A DNA stretch of 64,000 nucleotides from Heliocidaris erythrogramma (Eukaryota > Echinodermata > Echinoidea > Camarodonta > Echinometridae). This document shows, piece after piece, positions 23,416-34,218 of the stretch. Location: NCBI GenBank assembly GCA_025617745.1, contig CM046869.1, forward strand, positions 7,588,244 through 7,652,243. The letters run 5' to 3'. How positions within the stretch are numbered: position 1 is the first letter of the stretch; the number at the start of each line of letters is the position of its first letter. Under the pieces are notes generated by a model. The model had not been told where the DNA came from. It did not search any database and worked only from the letters and a program-made list of their open reading frames with translations. The position numbers were made by a program, and so were the translations under genes.

Positions 23416-24059
23416 ATTTATGCCTCCGCCATCACCAGATTGGCAATGTATGGCATACATGTACACTTTAAAAAGGATTGGTCCATCAAAATTACAAATC
23501 TTTTCACTTCAAAGCACAGGAGACAGAAAATTTATTTCATTTTATTTTCAAATAAAAAACTTAATTACCATTGATGACTTACAATCATCAAATACACCAA
23601 GGAAATAGATATTTTATAGCAAATAGACCACTGTCCCCTTGAAATTTCTAAAATAGGTAGGCCTAGACTCCATACATCACGAACCATTTTTATGTATATA
23701 ATGACCTCTATGACCTTTGAACTTTGACCTTGAGACCCCAAAATCTAATCAGTTCATCGTCCCTCCCATATGCATACATGGGCCAAGTTACAAACTGATC
23801 CGCCAAATGGTTTTGAAGTTATCGCGAGAACGAACCATTTTTATGTATATAATGACCTCTATGACCTTTGACCTTTGACCTTGAGACCCCAAAATCTAAT
23901 CAGTTCATCGTCCCTCCCATATGCATACATGGGCCAAGTTACAAACTGATCCCAAAAAAACGGTTTTGAAGTTATCGCGAGAACGAAAAGGGGACGGACG
24001 GACGGACGACCCGAAAACATAATGCCTTCGGCACCACCTACAGTGGGCGGAGGCATAAA
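23416..24059. mobile_element. ~645-bp element with TTTATGCCTCCGCC inverted ends
   Basis: The terminal inverted repeats are TTTATGCCTCCGCC and GGCGGAGGCATAAA. The right end carries GGACGGACGGACGACC and GCACCACC. Inside are two direct repeats of about 152 bp (from 23679 and 23831), each with ATGACCTCTATGACCTTTGA and CATACATGGGCCAAG. The repeats carry several TGACCTTTGA half-site motifs resembling nuclear-receptor sites. No coding capacity. Confidence 0.8.
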
Positions 24060-26317
24060 AACCAAGTCAGAGCACTAGCACCCTCAGTTAACCCATAGCA
24101 GTTCAGACTTTTCTTAAGGTCTAAATTAATCAACTTTCCCTCCTCAAATTGGCAACAATTATTCACTTTCCTACTTCTACATAGTTTGAAAAAAATACAA
24201 ATCTTTATTAAAGATCACATTGCAAGAAAATTCCATCAAAATAAATATTGGCTTAATACTTATTATTGCATAGATGGCATAAATTATACAAGGTTATCCA
24301 AATTCAACGCTTGGAAACATTTTAATTAATGATTATTATCAATAATAAAATGGTAAAATACAGCCCCCGATATAGCAGCTGAAGAGCTCCTTGAACGCTG
24401 CTGAGATGTGTGACGACACACGAAGGACCAGTCCTGTCTAAGCAGACGATGTCCCATAACATCTTACACATTTTTCAGTGCCTGTTTTGTCATCTCCTCT
24501 TCACTTATTTCTCTTACTTGACTAGCGTCAGTCTTAATGTTAGTCTGTTGCCTCACTCTTAACTTCGTGTATGGTATTATTTTGATGAAAAATGCAGCGT
24601 TAAAAAAAATAAAAGAATCAGTCACTTGTAAACAAAATAAGACGCCATTGTATTTTCAGCTGCTTGCACCGGGGCATGTTCGGCGTTTCAAGAGGGAACG
24701 AATACAATCTGTGATATTATTCGGAGGGCTTTTCAATTTGAAAGTGGGGTTTATTTCATTGATCATTGACCCTTCTCCTGTGTATTTACTATCAAACGGT
24801 TTTAGTTATCAGAATCAGTTCACTTTCCCTTTTAGAATGGTGTGAAATAAGGTCATGTTAAATATACCAAACTCTTTATAATTTGATAAATAATTGCATT
24901 GCATTGCATTATAGGACGTTGTCTGCTTAAGCAGGATCGATCCCTTGTGTGACAACATCAAAACATCGCTATATTTCTGGCGAATCCTCGGATATTCCAG
25001 ATGCTTAGAAGAGCTTTTATTTATGTTGTTTTTATAATCATCAGATACGCAGTTGACATAAAACTTATACTATTGCCATCTGTAAGCTTCCCAGTTTCTA
25101 GTGATACATTAATTGCCATATTTGTGATTTTCTTGCAATGTGATCTTTAAATGAATCAATGTGAATGTAAACTACAAAATTTCACGTAAAAATTGCCAAT
25201 TTGCACCAAAAAATAGTGATTATATAGTTTACACTATGTTGCCAATAAGAAGATTTTAATGATTAGTTACAATTAAGTCGCTCTTATTCAACAACAGCGC
25301 AAAGTACTCCATTGAAAATGGACTCAAAATTTACAGAGAATCTTTCTCTTTCTGCTCATGTATGATGTATAATTCCTGGTTTTTTGGATCAGAAGACACC
25401 GCAAAAAGTGTCACTAACAGGAGACAATGTACTGCTACAATGTATGTAATGAATACAATTATTATAATAGTAGTAATTTTCAGTTTTGTGTAATCACTTT
25501 TATGCACTTCTAAAGTGGAAATCATTATTCATGGTTTCTGTGCACAGTTCATTTCAAGGACCTACATGTACTCATACCTGGGTAGAGTTTGGAAAATGTG
25601 GGTCAATTTCTTGATTTCAGATTTCAACGCTGAGCCACAATTGTTGAACTTATGGAGCTACGGTTGCAGGAAACATTTGAAATTGTTCACATCGAGCTAA
25701 AAACAATTGAAGAACTCATATTACTAACAAGTTCTAGGTGGGTTTTGTTTTATTTATGCCAACAATCTTATAAAGGAAATATAAATTGATCCTGTATTTT
25801 TCCTACATGTACATGCACTTATTTCTACAGTTAAGAGAAAAGAGGCATCAATCATTAATTCAGACCAAAAGGCTATCAGCAACTGAAACCACTGTGTTAT
25901 TCACGGTTGTTCTCACGTTAATTATTCATGAAAGGCTTTAAAAACAAGCAGAAAGCATTAATGATCTTGGCTAGAGGCACTGATTACATTACGGATCAAA
26001 CACAAGTTTTGGACTTGACATTGCTATACAGGAAATTCATCCTCCTGTTACCCTAGGCCTAGAATACTACTGGCTTTACCAATTGCATTTTGGGACTTGG
26101 TATTGAAAGGGTTAAATGAAAAACAGTCAACAGGAAAATGGGTTAATTTCTCTGGATTCTACCAGTAGCATAGTCTAGGAAGTAATGAATTTTCTTTTAG
26201 AGTAGAAAAGCCTGTCACTGCCCTACATAGCAGCTGTGCGTCCAAAGTCATGGAGAACACGATTGTCCTTTTCCAAGGGTGAATCTTCCACAAGATCCTG
26301 ATGCACAAGACATAAAA

Positions 26318-26623
26318 TTAAAGGGACACTCAACTGCAGATTGTGGACGTTTTTATGCTGCGAGAGGGCACCGTGATCATTACCTGATCATGCCGTTGCC
26401 CTGCGGAGCGCAAAGTTCGGACAGACTGGTCGCTGCGCAACATGCACGCTCTGCCTAAGCTCAAGCTCTTGTGCGAGATTCGGTCAGCTTCATGCAGTCC
26501 GAAATGTACATGTAATCCCAGTAGTACAACGGAAGCGTACGACACACAAACTTTGTGTACGAGTGAATGGGGCTTATGCAATCCTTACTTTCCCCACGGC
26601 CGGCTGGTGGCGTATCCCTTTAA
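26318..26623. mobile_element. ~306-bp GC-rich TTAA element
   Basis: The ends TTAAAGGGACAC and GTATCCCTTTAA are inverted and flanked by TTAA. The interior is much richer in GC than its surroundings (CGTTGCCCTGCGGAGCGC). No open frame of interest. Confidence 0.65.
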
Positions 26624-26987
26624 ATAAATCTGTGGTGGATGCTGCCCAGTATAAGTTTATGTTCTAGTTCTGCAGGTGCAATGACCAGAAAAAGTACCTC
26701 CAACCTTTCCCTCTGTTTTCCCTTATCTTAGTACTCTACGATAATTGTTTTTAACACTATTTTTTTTCCGTAGAGAGTCTAGACTGAAATTTGTAGGGTC
26801 TGCTAGCATGAACTCCCTGTCAAAATTCTGACATTTTGGGGTTCTGCAGTTAGGATGTGGGGGCCAATGCGTCACGGGCACCTGTCGGTGTCGAGCACTC
26901 TTAACAATATTCCAGTTCTGTCCCATTTCTGTGTGGGAAAGAGAGAGCCATACTTAACTCCTCCACCATTTCCCTGTGATTTCTTAC

Positions 26988-27198
26988 CGATTCCATCTTG
27001 CGAATGGACTTCTCGAGATTATTGTCCTCTTGCTTAAACTCCTGCAGGTACTTCTTCCGCTCTGACTTCAGCTCAGCTACGAGTGCTTGGACCTCCTTGA
27101 GGACATTGGTGACCAGGTATTCCCCTATCAGCTCATGCTGATTGGCAATGCTGTTCACTTCGGAGAGGATCTGTCTGAATGCATGGAGTGCCGTGTAC
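26988..27198 (-). CDS. FNBP1: F-BAR exon C (211 nt, central F-BAR helices)
   Basis: The exon finishes a split Lys codon and then encodes 70 residues. They start YTALHAFRQILSEVNSIANQ, continue HELIGEYLVTNVLKEVQ and end LEKSIRKMES. This aligns with the vertebrate segment '[25 protein letters not shown]...KQLES', including the (N/G)QHE(L/V)I core. It forms the long central helices of the F-BAR dimer. The acceptor is CTGAAG|GTAC and the donor GAATCG|GTAAGA; the exon ends in phase 0. A near-perfect partial copy of its 5' 82 nt lies upstream at 27456-27537. Confidence 0.94.
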
Positions 27199-27312
27199 CT
27201 TCAGAAATGGGAGAGAAAAAGAACAAATTCATTTTGTTCTACATTTCATTTTACATTCTATTTCATTTCATTTCCAGGAGCACATGAGCTAGAATGTCCA
27301 TTTATTAGTGAC

Positions 27313-27455
27313 CAGGGGAGTGTTTCATCAATTGTCTCATCATTGAGTTTTACTGAATAAATTTGCTCTCAGCCAATCAGATGCAAGTATTTCAGTAGCT
27401 TATAACAGATGTCGGTAAAAATCACTGACAAAATGCTTGATGAAACGCTCCCCAG
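27313..27455. mobile_element. CWG-flanked palindromic MITE, copy 7, inside a duplicated exon
   Basis: Same family as 7414-7556. It sits between GTGAC and GTATTCC, flanked by CAG on both sides; in the intact exon C the same place reads GTGACCAGGTATTCC. This gives a paralogous empty site and a 3-bp duplication CAG. Confidence 0.93.
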
Positions 27456-27537
27456 GTATTCCCCTATCAGCTCATGTTGGTTGGCAATGCTGTTCACTTC
27501 GGAGAGGACCTGTGTGAAGGCTTGGAGTGCCGTGTAC
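27456..27537 (-). pseudogene. Partial copy of F-BAR exon C, cut by a MITE
   Basis: This 82-nt segment equals the 5' 82 nt of exon C (27117-27198) in length and, largely, in sequence. It keeps the CTGAAG acceptor and encodes YTALQAFTQVLSEVNSIANQ then HELIGEY, with only three replacements versus exon C (H to Q, R to T, I to V). The copy is interrupted by the CWG-flanked MITE at 27313-27455. On the far side only a few matching codons (LVTN) remain before a stop. The preserved acceptor leaves open a cryptic or transposon-fused exon, but a normal F-BAR product is not possible from it. Confidence 0.85.
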
Positions 27538-27589
27538 CTTCAGAAATAGGAAGACAAGAAGAAAAAACATCTTGTGCTACAAAGATTGC

Positions 27590-27680
27590 ACATTTATTGG
27601 TGATAACCTCCGATCAGCTCATGCTCGTTGGCAATTGTGTTCATACGATCTGTCTAAATACTTTGAATGTAGGAGCACAA
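27590..27680 (-). pseudogene. Highly decayed third copy of F-BAR exon C
   Basis: The stretch around 27600-27660 still reads GATCAGCTCATGCT, GTTGGCAAT and GTGTTCA in the order found in exon C. It has several small deletions and no open frame. It looks like the oldest member of a three-copy tandem series (26988, 27456, 27600). It is too decayed to be coding. Confidence 0.5.
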
Positions 27681-28114
27681 AAAAACAAATTTATCTTGTT
27701 CTACATGAAACAGAACTTAAGGCCTGATTTTAGTAGGGACGAATAGGTCATTATTACTAACCGTTCCTCTCATCACTCCGCTTTTATTAAAGCTAACGCG
27801 ATGCCAGAGCAGAATTTCCCTTTAAATAGAGTTGAATTCTGGTCATGCAATTACATTGTGAGAGAAAATGTCTGGAAGCAATTTGGAAAAGTTGATTATG
27901 TAGTACGCAAGAATTGGTGTATACTTTAGAGTTTTGGAATCATCAAAATGATAAGACATTGACTCAATTTTGCTGAAAGTCACATGCACGGCACATGGAA
28001 ATGTGTATATGGGACTACACACATGTGGGTAGGAAAGTTTGGTCCCAACTGTTCAGCTATTTTTTGCCATAGTTTTAATATGAATGCATTTGAAGAGCAA
28101 TCCTTTTCATGGGG

Positions 28115-28250
28115 TATTTTTTCTATGAAAAGAATTAGAAAGCTCACAAAATATTTTGTCACCCTTAACAGAACAGAGCTCACAAAAGTATTTTTTTCTA
28201 TGAAAAGAATTAGAAAGCTCACAAAATATTTGTCACCCTTAACAGAACTC
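28115..28250. repeat. Tandem duplication (~75-bp unit, two copies)
   Basis: TTCTATGAAAAGAATTAGAA then AGCTCACAAAATATTT and GTCACCCTTAACAGAA occur twice in direct order. It lies in the intron just downstream of exon B. Confidence 0.85.
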
Positions 28251-28339
28251 AACCTCAGTGTAGCATAACCCCCCATAAAAATGGAGTTGGTCATGTGACT
28301 AAAAGCAAATCCAAGACCATGCGCTGCAGACTGACTTAC

Positions 28340-28390
28340 TTGTAATCTTCCTCTTCTTTCTTCTTCGGTAAGTAATTCTTGTGTAGTCTC
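28340..28390 (-). CDS. FNBP1: F-BAR exon B (51 nt, basic KKK segment)
   Basis: A 51-nt exon reads, after the split Lys codon, RLHKNYLPKKKEEEDY and then the first two bases of another Lys codon. It corresponds to the 'KYQPKK...EEEEYK' stretch of vertebrate FBP17, a basic loop of the first F-BAR helices. The acceptor is TTTCTTTGCAG|GAG with a good pyrimidine tract, and the donor is TACAA|GTAAGT. Phase matches exon A upstream (5,712-nt intron) and exon C downstream (1,141-nt intron). The open frame runs on into the intron on both sides, so a naive ORF call over-extends it. Confidence 0.92.
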
Positions 28391-28814
28391 CTGCAAAGAA
28401 AAAGAGTAGAAAAAGACATGAGAAATAGGAGATACATGTAGTACACAAATGCACAGTATGTATTATTATTTGTATGAAGGATTTTCAGCCTAAAAGTAAA
28501 ATCTCATACATGTAGATCTGCTAAAGTACCCTAATGATCACCGTGCAGTAATTCTTCAATATTTCATTTCATTTTCATTTCATTTCATTTATTTTCATAT
28601 TTCTCATGAACATACATTTACATTTCAAAAATAGGTACATACACATACATAAATAACAAAGGTAAATGGTCAATACAATGTAGTCATTTTACTGAGAGAA
28701 ATATGATGGGACCTACATGAAAGCAAGCTTGTAAAGCTGTAGGCCCCAGTGAAATAATTTGTGGTAATAAATGGAGGACGGATATGAATGAATATGACCA
28801 ATCAAAATACATCC

Positions 28815-28842
28815 AAAAAAAAAAAAAAAAAAAAAAAAAAAA
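28815..28842. repeat. Poly-A run of 28
   Basis: An uninterrupted A run. It precedes a tRNA A-box-like sequence (GTGGCGCTCAGCTGG) at 28853, but no B box is seen, so a SINE is not called. Confidence 0.9.
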
Positions 28843-29083
28843 GATAACACGAAGTGGCGCTCAGCTGGTAAAGAGCTGGTTTGGGAAAAAGTACCTGGAT
28901 GACCCGTGCAGTAACTTTCAAATATCTTGTGGTTTGGGGTGCACGACCGCATAGAAAAGGGAATACGCAAAGGCTAAGACAATGGATTACGCAAGCAGCC
29001 CTTGTAAATGCTTGGGTACGGACAAAATAAGTTTCTCTCTATGTTTGTGTGATGTGCAAATCACTACAAAACGTAGGGATATA

Positions 29084-29295
29084 CAGCCCTGGAAAAAATT
29101 ATTAGACCGAGCTTCTGTAATAAGGGTACTATAATATGCAAACAGAATTCTAAATATGATTTGTCTTTGTATTTCATTGAATTAATACCAAATTCCAGCA
29201 ATTATACCTTGCTTTTATGATATTTTATTTCCTTCTTACCACAAAAGTAACACTATCAGTAACCATTCTTGGTCTAATAATTTTTTCCATGGCTG
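29084..29295. mobile_element. MITE with TA target duplication, CAGCCCTGGAAAAAATT ends
   Basis: The ends CAGCCCTGGAAAAAATTATT and AATAATTTTTTCCATGGCTG are near-perfect inverted repeats of about 28 bp (continuing AGACC(G/A)AG), flanked by TA. The CAG...CTG tips and TA target fit Tc1/mariner. It is 212 bp and non-coding. Confidence 0.88.
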
Positions 29296-29361
29296 TAATG
29301 GTGAAAATGAGGTACTAGGTTTCATTAAAGTCATAACAATGATATTGAATGACTCGTAGCT

Positions 29362-29765
29362 TTAACCCTTTCGAGACAATTGACCACATTTTATGGTTTG
29401 GCTCAATAACTTTTAATTCAGAGCTCCAAAAAATATACCAGATGCATGAGTGGAAAGAGCAAAAATTTCTGCATATACATGTCCATTTTTGTTGCAAGAC
29501 CATATTGTGTTTGATGCCAGGAATTTTAAAAATGAGAATAAGCTTCAAAAGCCTTAAATTGGCAACACATTGAGAGGTTCAAAATCATTATTTTTCATCG
29601 AAATTGGCAATTTTTTCAACTTTGATAAAATTCCTAATTGTTCTTAAAGACATTACACCTTATTAGAACCATGTACTACTAAATGAAAAATATTATTGTT
29701 GCCAATTTGAAGAACGAAAAGTGATCAATTTAGGCAGTGAATAATTCCTGTCTTGAAAGGGTTAA
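29362..29765. mobile_element. ~400-bp TTAA element, copy b (complete)
   Basis: Complete member of the family described at 16252: TTAACCCTTTCGAGACAATT at the left and CTGTCTTGAAAGGGTTAA at the right. TTAA is present at both ends. Confidence 0.9.
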
Positions 29766-30298
29766 GGAAGCATATTCACTTCCTTCAGTCACTACAGAGT
29801 GTGAGTCAATTAAAAGGAAACCCATATTCAAGCTCCAATATCTTAAAAACCAAGTGAAATCGCTTAAATTTATTATAATGGGATGATAGTTGATGTCTTC
29901 TTCAGTTTGATAGGCTGATTACCAAAATCCAATCACAAATGACTGAATGCTGACCAATTTTAAAAAGCATGCCAAAATCGTCCTTGCCCAAGTTTGGCTG
30001 CATGGTGTTCAAGAGTTACTTGTGTGTGCATTCAACTCAAATGGAGACCATTCAAACAACTTTGGGTTGACCAACCATTTCACTCAAAACTTGGGCAGAA
30101 ATGAATCAGGAAAGGTGGTACTGTTCAGCTGTCCACGGTCAGACTTTATTGATCAAGGTGTCAAATTAAAGCAAACATGATACATGTAGGCTTACAATGT
30201 GAACATCTTAGGTTAAATAAATATGCACAGACTGCAAAAATATTTAGGGTTAAATCTGGGGATCTTTTTAAATTGACTCACATTGGTATATCAGTATG

Positions 30299-30705
30299 TT
30301 ACAAGACAATTGAACACATTTTGTGGTTTGGCTCAATAACTTTCCATTCAGAGCTTTTCAAAAGATACCAGATGCATGAGTAGAAAGAGCAAAAATTTCT
30401 GCACACACTATGTCCATTTCTATTGCATGACCATATTGCGTTTGATGCCAAGAATTTTGAAAAGGAAAATAAGCTTTGAAATCCTTAAATTGGCAACACA
30501 TTGAGAGGTTAAAAATCATTGTTTTTCATCAAAATTGGCAATTTTTCAACTTTCAAACAAAATTCTTAACCATGTATATTGTTCTCAAAGACATTACACC
30601 TTATTAGAACCATGTAGCACTAAAAGAATAATGTTATTGTTGCCAATTTGAAGAACAAAATGTGATCAATTTAGCCCTTGAATAATTCCTGTCGTGAAAG
30701 GGTTA
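30299..30705. mobile_element. ~400-bp TTAA element, copy c
   Basis: Same family and same orientation as the copy 500 bp upstream. The tips are slightly eroded (ACAAGACAATTG at the left, GAAAGGGTTA at the right). Confidence 0.88.
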
Positions 30706-31250
30706 TTACTGGAAGCCTATACATGTATTCCTGTATATTTGCCAGACTCATGATATATATATACACGCTAACTTGAACATGACAAATTGCAAAGCCAAGT
30801 TCATAAAGATTTGCTTTTGCTGTCCTCTATAAAGAATGCATCGTAAATCTATGGTTAATAGGGCAATGAACCAATTCATCACTCGACCTTGAACATTTTA
30901 TTGCTCAGATGGTATAGAGTATTAAACACTTCTCAAAGTCTAAACCCCATGTATGAAGTAACTTCCTCATCAGATTTCTTTGATTCTGGTTGACAAATTC
31001 ATAGAAAGATATTAAAAATTCTAAGCTGCTGTAAGTTTTTTTTTCTCCTGCAGAGGGGTACCGGTATAACAATGAGAGGGCATAAGTAATTTAGATCCCA
31101 TATTGGTAATTAAATTACCTTAATTTTTCCTTGTTTCTATTATTCATGTAATACCTTTCCAAGTGGATTTCAAGTAAATGGCTTTTTGGATGTCCATAAG
31201 ATATGAACAGTCTCGTTTCCTTATTCTAGTACTATACATGTACATTCGGT

Positions 31251-31912
31251 TTAAAGGTCCACTGCAACCCAAATGCAAGTTGATTTCTGTTGATGTGCAA
31301 GGGATGCATACAACTCATATTTTGTTATTCAAACATCTAAATATGTTTCATAGATTTTTAAATATTTTTTGAAATCATTTTCTCAAACACGCTAAGCTCC
31401 ACCCTAAAAAAATGCTCCAGATCTCATTCCTGCATCGACATCATCTGTCAATCATTAGTGAGCTAAGGAGAGGCAGTGGTACAGTATGTAAATGTAGCTT
31501 TGCCAGAGATGACCATCTGTTCTTATCGACCATACAAAGCCTACATAGTAGTTGCTATGTCAGACATGCTGTAGCATCAGCAGGAATAGAATGGTACTGA
31601 GGAGGTATTGTGAAAGCAGGCAATTCTATTGTAAGCATGTTATGAGCTGGGGAAGTTATATTGCACTGTTTATTATAGAATGATAGTGTACATGTAGCTG
31701 ACTGATGGTTGACAGATCTGGACCTTTTTTTTTAGTGTGGGGCATAGGAGGTTGGAAAAAATATTTCAAAAAACATTAAAAAATCTATGAAACATATCTA
31801 AATATTTGAATAACAAAATATTTGAATAACAGAATATTAGTTGTATGCATCCCTGCAAATCAACAGCACAAAACTTGCATTTGGGTTGTGTTTGGTTGCA
31901 GGGGCCCTTTAA
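31251..31912. mobile_element. ~660-bp TTAA element with CCCAAATGCAAG arms
   Basis: The left end TTAAAGGTCCACTGCAACCC is matched inversely by GTTGCAGGGGCCCTTTAA. AACCCAAATGCAAGTT, AGGGATGCATACAACT and TAAATATGTTTCATAGATTT also recur inverted near the right arm. No transposase frame. Confidence 0.82.
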
Positions 31913-34102
31913 GACATTGTGGCAATAAACCAATTTATTACGCCTACGTGTACATGCAAACCTACATTAATATATGTTATGATAATGAGAGTTCAAAATA
32001 ATATTTCCTGAACCTTTGAACATAAGCTATCAATCTTCTTTGAGCTGATGTCATGAGTGAGTAGATTTCAGCTAGAGCTACCGAATTCCTACACTGTAAC
32101 TTCTTTCTAATAGCTTTGAATGTTGCTTTCCCCACATGACTTCAGCAGCAAACCAGATACAAGAAATACCTTTAAAATTGATCCAACTCTGGTTTGGGAT
32201 TTCGTAACATTTACTAGTAAACCAGAATAGAGGCGAGTAGCAGATAACACAAGTGGGTTTTTCAAATTTGAATTCCTACTTAACTCGTATACAAATAAGG
32301 TCCCATTATCAAGTCTGGTACTAAGAGCCTTCTACATCTCACAAAAAGCATAAGCTACATGTAAGTGGCATGAAAGTACGACATGGAAGTATTCTGAGAT
32401 GCCAACTTTCTCATGAACCCTGACCTTGTAAAGCTTCTGTGTTGATGATACAGAAACCCATGATGTTACAATAGCAATATTACTGATAATCAGGAACTGG
32501 TACAAAATGTATCTACACTCCAACTGATCAAAAGTCAGAAAGTTACACACGGGTGTCACATTACACCGTTGACAATTGGATGTCTTACGGGTGCCACTCG
32601 GGTCTAAACTAGAGATTGAGAGCATGGAGGACGTAAAGGCCGTATCTGTACAAATCAGTTTCATCATTGGCTAGCTTATCAATTTTGTGATCAATGGAAA
32701 GTGAACTTTCAACCATTCGAAATCAATCTGGACTTGACTTTACAAAACATGCATTAAATTAAGTTTCTATTTGAGATGTCGCTGTTTTTCTCTCCCGTAA
32801 CAATAACAAATATATATACAACAGTAGAGAGATAACTGAAATATCTTAACTGGTATTTTTTTAGTTGTTTTTGTTGAATATGTATTCTGTATTATCCTTT
32901 TTTCATTTTCTTATAGGCAAGTGAAGAGAAAATAATTGGTGTTTATTGATATTTCAAAAAGCATCTTTAATAAATGGCATGTCTTTCCTGTGGCTGTTTA
33001 ACAAAGTAACTCATCTTGTAACAATCCTCTTTCTGATTTGGATTATATCTAGCGGTGCATGCAGAAGTTGTCATTTAGAAGACGATGGAAAGCTGTCCCA
33101 GTTACACATACATGTAGCTAGATCCAAGACGAGGGTAAAAAGAAAGACATGGCACAGATTTTGCTAATCTCGCCTTCAAAGGAACTTTATGAGTTCACAT
33201 ATCAATTGTACGGATACTTCGGTCACATTGAGAAGCAGACACCACTAAATTGTTTGTTTGGTCTGTTGTCAATCTGGGGTCTATCTCATACATGTACATT
33301 GTAGGTGTGACCAGGCTATTAAAGCAGTCTCCTACAAGTCCTAATCAAGCTCTGCACAGTATAAAGACCAAAACATCTATATACCCATAGCCGTTCCCTA
33401 ATCTTGAAAAGGAATTTGTTTCGTTTGACTGCACAAACCATTTCTGCAATAATTTTTTATTAAATTTTTTTTATTGACACACATTCTTTTTTATTATTAG
33501 ACTGAACAACAGCAGATATCTGTCATTGACAGCTCAATGACTCATTGGATGACTGAATCCAAATAGCTGAGGAACCAAACTGGGTTTACAAAACAGTGTC
33601 TTAACAATAGAAGTTCTTTGAAATGCGATAGCTGTGTCGGGTTTGAGGTGTGTACATGTATCTACTGCTCAGATCATTATTATACAGTGTCAAATCAGCA
33701 CTTTAATGTACATGTACATTAAAAATACACTTTCTTGAAAATGTTTTTGCACACATTGACTGGTATCACTGAATTTAATCAACTTTGTAAAAATTTTAAA
33801 ATGAGTAATAGGGATGGTGAACTTTTGAGTGTTTAAATACAAAATGAGTGCATTTGTATCATACTTGTGTGCTTGTGCAATTCAAAATGCATTTTAAACA
33901 TAATTATACTTCCTTCAAAATATGTTTTATGTGAATGATATTGAATATTCTTATCAACTTTGTACATTTTAAAAGACTGTGATAGTGAACGTTTGAGATT
34001 TATTGAAATGATTTCATCCAAATCTAGTCTCTTTGGCCATCATTAAAAAACACAACATTCAAAACCCATGGTTGTATCCAATTTGTTTATTTTTTTACTT
34101 AC

Positions 34103-34218
34103 TTGAGTTGGCTTGCATATTCGATCTCAATCTTCTGTCTCTCCTTGACAAAACTGCCAAATTTTTCAGCATATTCTATCCCTCTATCTGTGTGCTTCTC
34201 GAGATTACTGATTTGATC
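34103..34218 (-). CDS. FNBP1: F-BAR exon A (start of F-BAR helix bundle), CIP4/FBP17/TOCA-1 homologue
   Basis: This internal exon of 116 nt encodes 38 complete codons plus two bases. The peptide starts [20 protein letters not shown] and continues with [18 protein letters not shown], which matches the start of the F-BAR (FCH) domain of FBP17/CIP4 after the short MSWG-type first exon. The family bends membranes and links Cdc42 to N-WASP and actin during endocytosis; that role comes from family knowledge. The acceptor reads ACAG|GATC and the donor CTCAA|GTAAGT, so the exon starts in phase 0 and ends with a split Lys codon completed by the next exon at 28390. It has no ATG, so translation starts upstream. 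Invertebrates usually have one gene for the three vertebrate paralogues, so the symbol marks the family only. Confidence 0.93.

Larger units (their letters stand above)
28391..34102. other. First large F-BAR intron in the window (5.7 kb)
   Basis: It holds a TA-flanked MITE, two ~400-bp TTAA elements and a longer TTAA element, listed separately. No exon is seen between exons A and B, and the phase of those exons shows none is needed. Confidence 0.7.

Noticed and set aside
27980..28396. 138-codon minus frame reading through exon B
   Set aside because: Only the 51 nt of exon B match the family, in a different frame (phase 2). The rest is intron containing a tandem duplication.
28850..28905. tRNA A-box-like GTGGCGCTCAGCTGG after a poly-A run
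   Set aside because: There is no B box or acceptor stem, so neither a tRNA nor a SINE can be supported.
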